From assembly GCA_937942165.1 (NCBI GenBank), contig CALDFW010000208.1, positions 1-32,197 of the forward strand: a stretch of 32,197 nt of DNA, in the 5' to 3' direction. Shown piece after piece: positions 15,509 through 23,226 of this stretch (position 1 is its first letter; every line of letters begins with the position of its first letter). The notes below the pieces were generated by a model. That model saw nothing but the letters and a program-made list of their open reading frames with translations, had not been told where the DNA came from and ran no database searches. The translations under genes were made by a program, and so were the position numbers. This DNA is from an uncultured bacterium (GTDB taxonomy: Bacteria; Latescibacterota; UBA2968; UBA8231).

Positions 15509-18073
15509 ATGAGTAGGCAGATAGCATTGGTGTTGGGATTGTGTGTAGGAACATGCGGAATTGCATGGGCACAGAACCACACCTTGCGCTCCGATCACGT
15601 CATGATCAATACCCGAAGCCACTGGAATAACTGGAACTTTGTCTCCAGGACGCTCGACATCTCTGCGACTGGTGAGGTCGCACCGGTCTTTGTGCCCAAG
15701 GCCAACAACGCCGTGCTCGATATTGTCTCACACATACGCCGTGCTAACGCCAATCCGGAAGCAACTATCCTCGATGCGATAGAAGCCGGGTCCAATCAAG
15801 CGGACGTTGTTAACCTATTTGACGGCGACGAAACAACGTATTGGGAACCGGACCCAGACAGTCCGATACAGGACTGGTGGTTTCAAGTGGACCTGGGTCG
15901 TCTGATCAACGCCACCAATATTGGACTGAAGTTCGTACCGGAAGGAGAGGGTGATCCCTTTCTGCAGTTTGCCGTGCTTACGGCTGACAACGCGGATCCT
16001 GGGCGTAAAGTTGCTGGTAAGGTGCCCATGAATCTAGTCTACAGAACGCCCAACGATAACAAAACTCAGCGCGCCTATGCGTTTGAGCTGAAGCGTGGAG
16101 AAGTGCTCAATCCGAAGCCCGGTGTCGATTTTGACGGCGACATGGTGCGCCTAGTGCAGGTAGTGGTGACGGAAAGTGACGGCGCGCGGGGCATTGAAGT
16201 ATCTGAAGAGGAATACGATGCGTTGCCCGTTGGTGAGCGTGGTGACGTCGTATTCTATAAGAAGGTCGACGAGGGGGAGGTGGAGATTGAAGAGGATATC
16301 TTTGAGGCGATCAATCCCGAAGCGCGCGGAGCTATTCGCTTTTACCGGCGCGAGCGGCCTCGCCTAGCCGAGTTAGAGGTCTACGAACTGGGCCGTAATC
16401 TCGCTCAGGGCATGGTTGCCGAACGCAACGGCAGCGCGGAGAGTTCGCACGAGGGGTCGGTGGGTAATCTGGTGGATGGCGAAGGCACGGCGCTCACCTT
16501 TAGCCTCAAGGCCTTTCAAAGCAGCACGGTCACCTTTGGCGAACGCTTTTTAGAATTCGATTTGGGTGCGTCCTTCTGGCTCGACGTTGTGCAAATATGG
16601 TACAATCTCAGCGCCTATAGTCTCGCTAATGCCAAATTCTACGACTATACGATCCGCACGTCAGATGGTACGCCTGCGCCCGGTGGCGGGTTTCTGTGGA
16701 CGACGCCCGAACAGCAGCGCGGCAGAGGAACCTCCAGTGAGATCAATAGATTCACGCCCTTGCAGGCGCGCTACGTGCGCGTTGCCTATCCCTTTGCCAG
16801 CGTCGAATCGGGGGGAGAGGGTAATAAAGCCCGACTCAGAGAAGTGCAATTCTACGGTGAAGGATACCAACCCGAAGTCGTGTTGGAATCGGGGCTGATT
16901 CCGTTACAAGAGGCCAAAAATCTGGTGTCCATTGAATGGGATGCAGATACGCCTCCTAACACTTCGCTGCAAATACAGACGCGCACCGGCAACGAGGTGG
17001 CCGAAGTCTACCGCTATTACGATAGTGGGGGCGTGGAGGTGTCAGCAGGAAAATATGAGAAGCTAGGTTTCTTTAAGAAGGGCCGTATCGATACACTGCA
17101 GGTGGCCGGTTCGGATTGGAGCAATTGGAGTGCACCCTACGCCGAGTCGGGTGCATCGATCACCTCGCCCAGTCCGCGTCAGTTCTTGTCGTTGCGGGTT
17201 CGGATGATGACAGACGATCCCCAAATTGCAGCGGTCTTGCGCTCGGTCAGACTGAACTTTAATCCGCCTGTGGCTCAACAATTGCAGGGTGAACTCGACA
17301 AAGGAGTCTTTGCTGAGCTTGGTCAACCGCAGGAGGTTTCGCTGTTTATAAAGCCCGTTTTTGCGCCGCAAGATATCGGCTTTGATGAGATTCTGGTGCG
17401 CACGCCGCCCGATATGTCGATGCAGTTTAGCGGGCTGCGCGTAGGCAGTCTGGAGCAGTGGGAAAACGATCAGGCAGAGGAATTGACGGACGTGCAAGTT
17501 TTGGAGACGCGCTCGGATTCGCTGTGGCTGCGCATGGACCGCCTGGTGCGGCGGGGCGCGCAGGCCGAGTTGATCGAAGTAAAGTTTACCACGGCTCTCT
17601 TTTCCTCGGGAGCCGTCCTGGAAGCTGCCACGGGAAATTCTACGCTGGACAATTCTTGGCAGCAGGTCGATCCAGCGGACGTAACGGACAGGGCGGAGAG
17701 CCAAGGTCTGCAGATCTTGGCTTCTGTGACAGACAATAAGGTGCTGAGTGATGTGCAGGTGCTACCGCCGGTAGTGACGCCCAACGGCGATGGTATTAAC
17801 GACGCCATGACCTTTGACTTCACCGTGCGCCGCCTGAGCGGCGTGCAGCCCGTCGAAGTGAAGGTCTTTGATTTGAGCGGTCGTTTAGTGCGCACGCTGA
17901 GCGTTCAGCGCCCGACGGTGGCAGGCACCTATTCCATCGAATGGTTGGCCGACGACGATCGAGGTCGGGTCGTGCCCCCGGGTATTTATGTTTTGCGTAT
18001 CAACGTAGATGCCGATTCGAATTCGGCTGTGAAACAGACCGGAGTGCAGCGTCTTCTGTATGTTGCGTATTGA
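15509..18073 (+). CDS. Secreted discoidin-like protein with C-terminal FlgD-Ig domain (paralogue B)
   Basis: I start this at ATG 15509 (854 aa), just after TAGGAGAGG and at the signal peptide SRQIALVLGLCVGTCGIAWAQ. The TTG 15473 of the track is less likely. It is the longest of the three paralogues because it holds two discoidin-like modules. The first is near residues 100-230 (FDGDETTYWE; FQVDLGRLINATNIGL). The second is near 315-450 (NLVDGEGTALTF; LEFDLGASFWLDVVQIWYN; AKLREVQFYGEGY-like strand). Between them sit two copies of the short motif YDALPVGERGDV (236-247) and FEAINPEARGAI (265-276). A third copy, YEKLGFFKKGRI (516-527), precedes DWSNWSAPY. The C-terminal FlgD-Ig domain starts at VVTPNGDGINDAMTFDF (about 754) and ends in LLYVAY. 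It lies 36 bp after paralogue A, so they are co-transcribed. Confidence 0.82.
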   Translation: MSRQIALVLGLCVGTCGIAWAQNHTLRSDHVMINTRSHWNNWNFVSRTLDISATGEVAPVFVPKANNAVLDIVSHIRRANANPEATILDAIEAGSNQADVVNLFDGDETTYWEPDPDSPIQDWWFQVDLGRLINATNIGLKFVPEGEGDPFLQFAVLTADNADPGRKVAGKVPMNLVYRTPNDNKTQRAYAFELKRGEVLNPKPGVDFDGDMVRLVQVVVTESDGARGIEVSEEEYDALPVGERGDVVFYKKVDEGEVEIEEDIFEAINPEARGAIRFYRRERPRLAELEVYELGRNLAQGMVAERNGSAESSHEGSVGNLVDGEGTALTFSLKAFQSSTVTFGERFLEFDLGASFWLDVVQIWYNLSAYSLANAKFYDYTIRTSDGTPAPGGGFLWTTPEQQRGRGTSSEINRFTPLQARYVRVAYPFASVESGGEGNKARLREVQFYGEGYQPEVVLESGLIPLQEAKNLVSIEWDADTPPNTSLQIQTRTGNEVAEVYRYYDSGGVEVSAGKYEKLGFFKKGRIDTLQVAGSDWSNWSAPYAESGASITSPSPRQFLSLRVRMMTDDPQIAAVLRSVRLNFNPPVAQQLQGELDKGVFAELGQPQEVSLFIKPVFAPQDIGFDEILVRTPPDMSMQFSGLRVGSLEQWENDQAEELTDVQVLETRSDSLWLRMDRLVRRGAQAELIEVKFTTALFSSGAVLEAATGNSTLDNSWQQVDPADVTDRAESQGLQILASVTDNKVLSDVQVLPPVVTPNGDGINDAMTFDFTVRRLSGVQPVEVKVFDLSGRLVRTLSVQRPTVAGTYSIEWLADDDRGRVVPPGIYVLRINVDADSNSAVKQTGVQRLLYVAY

Positions 18074-18124
18074 CGTCGTGCAGTAGACAAGTGTGGCTGA
18101 AAAGGCCGAGGAGGTAGTTCTTTC

Positions 18125-20338
18125 GTGTTGTTTCCGGGCAAAAAAACGGCATCGCTGATCGCTGCACTGCTGAGTGTGCTGTGTCTTTTGGTCCAGGACA
18201 CTGGAGCGGAGCGTCGCACAATTATTTTGGGTGGTGCAGAGGGCCTGGCGTGGGAGGAGGGTGGAGGTTCCATACCGGCGTCGATACAGACCGGACCGAC
18301 AGAGGTTGAGATTAGCAATACCCCGGGCAATGTCATCGAGTTTGACGCGGGAGATCGCCCGGGCTGGCTGTCGCCACAGCAGGTTGACGAGACGATCAAT
18401 ATCGCCCTGGGATTGCTCGATCGCGGTGGTCGGCTCAACGCGCCGACCATCTTGTCGCAGGATGTAAGAAACACCTTGATTTTCATGGTCGATGACGATC
18501 CAACCACGGCTTTCGAGCGCAAGACCGTGCGCGGCGGTTCGCAGGTAAACTCGCTTGGAGTAATCATGGACTTCGACCTGGGTGCGCGTTTTGGCGTGGA
18601 GCGTATCCAGTTTTTCCCGCGCAACGCTCATCCAGATTTTTTGGCCCAGAGATTTCCCTTCCAGAACGACTATATGCGCGCTTTCGAACTCTTGCTCAAT
18701 GATGGGAGCGAAGAGACACAGGAAGCCAACCAGCCGGTGTTGACCACCTACAGGCTAACTCCGGAAAACGAAGACCCAATCGTCGAACTGAATATTCCAC
18801 CGCAGTACGTTCGCCATATACGTCTAAAATCGCAGACTACCGTGGGGTTTGAAATTGCCGAGTTTCGCGTTTTTGGTACGGGCTTCGTACCGCGGGCCGA
18901 TTACGTGTCTAATGTCTTTGATTTTGGCGAAGAGTTAGCCCTTTGGGGCAATATACGCTGGGAAGAAGAATTTGTCGGGACAGAGCGTTTTTCGCGTCTG
19001 TCGATCAGTTCGCGCAGCGGATGGGATGATACGCCGTTGGTATTCACCCGAAAAAGCCGAGGTGAAGATGTGCCTTGGCGGGCAGATGCGTTCGTCACCA
19101 CATCGGAGGGTATCCAGCTTTCCTTGGACGATATCTCCGACGTGCAGGAGGCGTTGGCAATCTACGACGCTTTGGAACTAGCCGAGCGAAATAGCATTGC
19201 GCTAACTCAGGCTGAATACGAGGCCTTGAGCAGTTCGAAGAAAGGAGCCGTCAGCGACGATCTGCTAGCCTGGAGCCGCTGGTCGCCTCCTTACAGTCTG
19301 GGCACCGACGAGATAAGAGTGGAAAATATAGGCGATGATGCGTTGGGCACACCTATTCTCTCGCCGGGTCCGCGTCGTTACTTCCAGATCAAAGCAGAAT
19401 TTTCCAGCGACGAATTGCAATCGGCGAGGTTGCTGGGGGCACTGTCTTTCACCGCGTCCAATCCGCCTATAGCCGAGCGCATTATCAGCGAAGTCGTCCC
19501 TCGCCAGGTTGAACTGGGAGTTCCGGTATCTTTTACCTACGCCGTGTTGCCCACAAAAATACGCAGCGGAGTCGATCAGGGTTTCGACGTATTTGAAATC
19601 GCTACCCCCGTCCGCTGTGAAGAGGTGGGTTTAATCGAGGTCATCCATGCGGATGGTCGCGTGGAGTTGGCGGATTTCTCCGGCGTTGATTTGGAAAGCC
19701 TGCCGGTGCAAGACGATACCGGCCAATTTGCCGTCGAAGCCGTAGAGGAGCGACTGCTGCGAGTGCGCTTTCCCAGAATTGATGAAAGCGATCTGGAAGC
19801 AGAGCGTGCCGCGCTGTTGAAAATTGGTTTTACCTGCCGCGTGCTGCGCTTTGGTACGACGTTCTCTGGCACAGCGCGCAACGGCGCCACGACCGATTTG
19901 GGCCAGCGCGTCATCGGCGGTAATGCGGCCGATCTAGGCGCAGTGGACGATGATATCACGCCCATCGGCGTAGCCGATCCCAACGATCTGGCGGTTAAAG
20001 TGCCTCTTGGTGGCGGCGAATTGATGATTAACGTAGAGGCGCAGCCGCGTCCTTTCAGTCCCAATGGCGACGGTATTAACGATGCGACGTTTATACGCTA
20101 CGATCTGACCCGATTGGTCGGGGGTGCACCGATTTCGGTGCGCATACACGATCTGTCAGGAACGCTACTGCGCACGCTATTTGTGGGAGAGCAGGGCGGC
20201 GGTAGCTTTGCCGCCGAGTGGGATGGCCGCGATGAGTCAGGTCAGATGGCGCCCCCGGGCATTTATCTCTACCGCGTCGATTTGGATACGGACACCAAGA
20301 GAGAAGCAAAAGTGGGCGTAGTGGAGGTTGTTTACTAA
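18125..20338 (+). CDS. Secreted discoidin-like protein with C-terminal FlgD-Ig domain (paralogue C)
   Basis: A 737-aa protein starting at GTG 18125, 10 bp after a strong GAGGAGG. The next codon, TTG, is a minor alternative. The signal peptide is KTASLIAALLSVLCLLVQDTGA. A discoidin-like module lies at about 115-265 (MVDDDPTTAFERK; MDFDLGARFGVERIQFFPR; VGFEIAEFRVFGTGFVPRA). The last strand and linker closely match paralogue A. The middle domain carries EYEALSSSKKGAV (364-376) followed by WSRWSPPY. A long stretch without family motifs leads to the FlgD-Ig domain, from PFSPNGDGINDATFIRYDL (about 642) with WDGRDESGQMAPPGIYLYRV, ending in VVEVVY. It lies 51 bp after paralogue B and 54 bp before the first large outer-membrane candidate. 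The three genes read as a duplicated surface module. Confidence 0.82.
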   Translation: MLFPGKKTASLIAALLSVLCLLVQDTGAERRTIILGGAEGLAWEEGGGSIPASIQTGPTEVEISNTPGNVIEFDAGDRPGWLSPQQVDETINIALGLLDRGGRLNAPTILSQDVRNTLIFMVDDDPTTAFERKTVRGGSQVNSLGVIMDFDLGARFGVERIQFFPRNAHPDFLAQRFPFQNDYMRAFELLLNDGSEETQEANQPVLTTYRLTPENEDPIVELNIPPQYVRHIRLKSQTTVGFEIAEFRVFGTGFVPRADYVSNVFDFGEELALWGNIRWEEEFVGTERFSRLSISSRSGWDDTPLVFTRKSRGEDVPWRADAFVTTSEGIQLSLDDISDVQEALAIYDALELAERNSIALTQAEYEALSSSKKGAVSDDLLAWSRWSPPYSLGTDEIRVENIGDDALGTPILSPGPRRYFQIKAEFSSDELQSARLLGALSFTASNPPIAERIISEVVPRQVELGVPVSFTYAVLPTKIRSGVDQGFDVFEIATPVRCEEVGLIEVIHADGRVELADFSGVDLESLPVQDDTGQFAVEAVEERLLRVRFPRIDESDLEAERAALLKIGFTCRVLRFGTTFSGTARNGATTDLGQRVIGGNAADLGAVDDDITPIGVADPNDLAVKVPLGGGELMINVEAQPRPFSPNGDGINDATFIRYDLTRLVGGAPISVRIHDLSGTLLRTLFVGEQGGGSFAAEWDGRDESGQMAPPGIYLYRVDLDTDTKREAKVGVVEVVY

Positions 20339-20392
20339 AAGCGCGTGCTGAGAGTTGGCGCGGGCGTGTAGTATTACATTTGGAGGGATTGG

Positions 20393-23191
20393 ATGCGCAA
20401 CACTAGGGTGAAACTAGGGTGGTTGTTCTGCTTTGTGCTAGCGGCGCTATGCTTGACGACCGGGGTAGATGCCCAGTCGCAGGATCGGCGTTTTGGCACG
20501 CAGCGCGGGGCTCAGCTTACCTATGAACCTAGAGGGCCAGGCATTTTATTCGATGCTCTCGACCCTGCACTAAAGAAGTGGTACGTGCCGCAAGAGCTGT
20601 ACGCCGACTACGGCTTTCGTCAGTGGGAGTATTCCAATTACGCAAGAGAACCCTATCAGCGCTACGTAAATACAAATCTGCAGGGGGGGCCATTTTACGA
20701 CTTATATGGCAACTATCAGACTTGGGGTTGGCTGATATTCGACTGGAACCAGAATCAGCCCGGACAGTTCGGTTCCTCTATTTACAAAGATCCCCGCTTT
20801 AATTCGTGGTTTAACGCCGTCACGGTATCCTCCGATTCGCGCGATCAGTATTATTTTGCCATAACCGTCGGCGAGCGCATTCGCACTACGCTGACGCCGC
20901 TGACCTTTTCCAAGCCGCGGTTTAATGGCATACAGATGGACTTCGCCTCCGATAAATACGAGGCGACGATGCTTTTTTCTAGAGCGAGCGAGGCCGTCTT
21001 GGGGACTACGCCCGAGCGCCTGCCCAGCACGACCACGAACGCCACCAACCTGATGGGTGGACGCGCAACGGCACAGGTAGGCGATTTTGTCAAAATCGGC
21101 GCGACGTTGGTTAATGCGCACAACTCGCAGACGCTAGCCGAAGCCTTTGAGCGCAATCCCTTTGTCGGTACGCTGAGCAGCGAGCAGGGAAGCAGTCCAG
21201 TGACTACCATCGCCGTAGTGTTGAGCGATGACTCTCCCGAAGACGGCACGGGTGGCGCAGCGCTATTTGCTCACGATATCATAATCACTGCCGAAGATTT
21301 TGATACTAGAAAGCGCACGAAGTTCAGGCTCCGCGAGGTAGTTGCTGACCCGACTAAATGGCCGGTGGTCACCGGCGGTTTTCCTCGTGAAGGCTTTCTC
21401 GTCGCCGATGGCAACGAGAAAATTGTCATCAACTATGATTTTAACGACCTGGCGTATATCGGGCCGCGACCAACGGAGATCGTCAATGTCGAGTTTGATC
21501 TGGTTGTGGCCAACGACTACAAAATACAGGTTTGGTCGGATCGCCAGACTGGGCGCGGCAGTTTGCCCAGCATGCCGCTGACTGGAGAAGACCTCGACCA
21601 ATCCGGTGCCGTGCTATTCGACGTCGGCAGGGCGCCGGGTAACGTGAAAGATATTTCGAACCAGCGGCGCATCGTCTTCGACTACGGACTGCCCTCGGCC
21701 AACATGCTCTTCGGCTTTACAATGGAGGTCCAGCAGTTCATGGGCTTCAACGCCTATGCTGAGTTCGACATCAATCGCTCCTACAAGCAATATCCGAACT
21801 TGACGTTGATCGACGCTGGCCGCGGTCTGAATACGCACGCACGCGACGCTGAGGCATGGATGGTGAACGTGTCCAAAGTAGCCTACCCTTACTTCTTTTT
21901 CGGCGAGGCCTTTAGCATGGACCCGGACTATTCGACGACGTCGTTTATAGTCGACGGTAGCGGGAACGTGTACTACGACGATGAGCGCTCCTCGATGTAC
22001 GAGTTTGTCGATGACAACGACGATCAGGATCGCACGCCAGACTGGAGTCGCTGGGGACAGGGGGGGCCCGACCCCATCGTTTTTCCGGGCTGGGATGAAA
22101 ATAACGACTTTGTCTCGGACTTTAATCAGAACGACAATATTTCGCTGAGCAATCGCATACCCGACTACGAAGAGCCGTTTTTTAGGTATCACGTCGACCG
22201 TCCGGAATACCTCTTTGGTATTGATCTCAACAACAATAACTGGATCGACCGCTTCGAAAACGACGATCTGCCGGATTATCCATACCGCAGAGATCATCGG
22301 GGATATAATGTCTATCTAGGCCAACATCTGACGCCGGATGTGCGTCTGACCGTGGGTCAGATGAAAGAAGACAAGATCTCTTCTAATCGTCGCAATCACG
22401 TTACGTACGGCGTGTTTGTCCTCGACCGCGACGATGCTCAATGGGGGCGTCTGCGGGTATTTAACTCGCTAAAGAAGGTCAAGGATAATATTGCCGATGA
22501 CCGCCGCGAAATGACGCCAGACTTGCAGACGGTATCTCTTGCTAATATCGAGGATATTCTGCCGGCTAGAGACACTTGGGTGAGTTCGAACTACGTGCAG
22601 TTCGACTACGCGCCGATTGAGGACATGAATCTCGTAAACAAGTTCAAGTATAGCCTCTATAACCAGCAGGGTGATGCTTACAAGACGGGTGATGCGCCTG
22701 TTCTCAATAGCAGCACGCACTTTCTGGGGTTGATCAACAAGATTGACTACACCTACCAGATAGGCACGTTGGCTCTGCAGCCAAAGATCAAGAGCGAGTA
22801 CCTCAACCAATCTGCCTTTTTGCAGGGTGCTGATGATCGCAAGGAGTGGATGGGACTGGGTATTCTGCAGGCGCGCCTACCGATGCTGAACCGCTCGGCC
22901 ATCGAAGCCGGCGTGGAGTATTCGATTTTCCACGAACTTGAGTTGGATGAGAGCGAATTGTTGGAAAATGGTCCGGCGCAGGAGACGGGCGATTTCCGCA
23001 ATCTCGTACTGGCGGTGCAGTGGACGACTATCGGTCACTACTTAGGCTATAAACTCACGACCCAATTCGGCTTCAGCTATGCCAAGCGCTGGGATGAAGC
23101 CATCGTACTGGGAGACGAAGGGCTGGCTAAGAAGAGCGAGAGCCGATCTTTCGGTACCAGCTTTATTTCGGTGTACGCCGGTGTCGAATGA
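20393..23191 (+). CDS. Large probable outer-membrane protein with EF-hand-like loops (paralogue D)
   Basis: A 932-aa exported protein starting at ATG 20393 behind GGAGGG, with signal peptide LGWLFCFVLAALCLTTGVDAQ. I do not recognise a named family. The N-terminal 150 residues share a conserved block with the next gene (ALKKWYVPQELYADY, QWEYSNYAREPYQRY, FYDLYGNYQTWGWLIFDWNQ). The middle is rich in alternating polar-hydrophobic strands and aromatic residues like a beta-barrel. Around 540-640 are three acidic loops: VDDNDDQD, DENNDFVSD and DLNNNNWIDRFE. The last fits a 12-residue EF-hand loop at positions 1, 3, 5, 9 and 12. The C-terminal third again looks like long beta-hairpins. It lacks the usual C-terminal aromatic residue of BAM substrates, so the barrel is an inference. 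It is likely a conduit or scaffold for the discoidin proteins. Confidence 0.65.
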   Translation: MRNTRVKLGWLFCFVLAALCLTTGVDAQSQDRRFGTQRGAQLTYEPRGPGILFDALDPALKKWYVPQELYADYGFRQWEYSNYAREPYQRYVNTNLQGGPFYDLYGNYQTWGWLIFDWNQNQPGQFGSSIYKDPRFNSWFNAVTVSSDSRDQYYFAITVGERIRTTLTPLTFSKPRFNGIQMDFASDKYEATMLFSRASEAVLGTTPERLPSTTTNATNLMGGRATAQVGDFVKIGATLVNAHNSQTLAEAFERNPFVGTLSSEQGSSPVTTIAVVLSDDSPEDGTGGAALFAHDIIITAEDFDTRKRTKFRLREVVADPTKWPVVTGGFPREGFLVADGNEKIVINYDFNDLAYIGPRPTEIVNVEFDLVVANDYKIQVWSDRQTGRGSLPSMPLTGEDLDQSGAVLFDVGRAPGNVKDISNQRRIVFDYGLPSANMLFGFTMEVQQFMGFNAYAEFDINRSYKQYPNLTLIDAGRGLNTHARDAEAWMVNVSKVAYPYFFFGEAFSMDPDYSTTSFIVDGSGNVYYDDERSSMYEFVDDNDDQDRTPDWSRWGQGGPDPIVFPGWDENNDFVSDFNQNDNISLSNRIPDYEEPFFRYHVDRPEYLFGIDLNNNNWIDRFENDDLPDYPYRRDHRGYNVYLGQHLTPDVRLTVGQMKEDKISSNRRNHVTYGVFVLDRDDAQWGRLRVFNSLKKVKDNIADDRREMTPDLQTVSLANIEDILPARDTWVSSNYVQFDYAPIEDMNLVNKFKYSLYNQQGDAYKTGDAPVLNSSTHFLGLINKIDYTYQIGTLALQPKIKSEYLNQSAFLQGADDRKEWMGLGILQARLPMLNRSAIEAGVEYSIFHELELDESELLENGPAQETGDFRNLVLAVQWTTIGHYLGYKLTTQFGFSYAKRWDEAIVLGDEGLAKKSESRSFGTSFISVYAGVE

Positions 23192-23226
23192 TGAACGAAT
23201 CAACGGTCATAAAAGAGGCGACGTCT

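Noticed and set aside
16214-16336. RGD in paralogue B (ERGDV) as an integrin-type adhesion motif
   Set aside because: It is explained by the recurrent Y-x2-L-x4-[KR]-G motif, whose other copies have RGK, KGR, KGA or RGA at the same place, so RGD is coincidental.
13469-20338. Type IX secretion sorting domains at the C-termini of paralogues A-C
   Set aside because: The tails look like FlgD/CHU_C Ig domains, but the conserved T9SS signal motifs are not clear and no T9SS component gene is present. I leave it as FlgD-Ig only.
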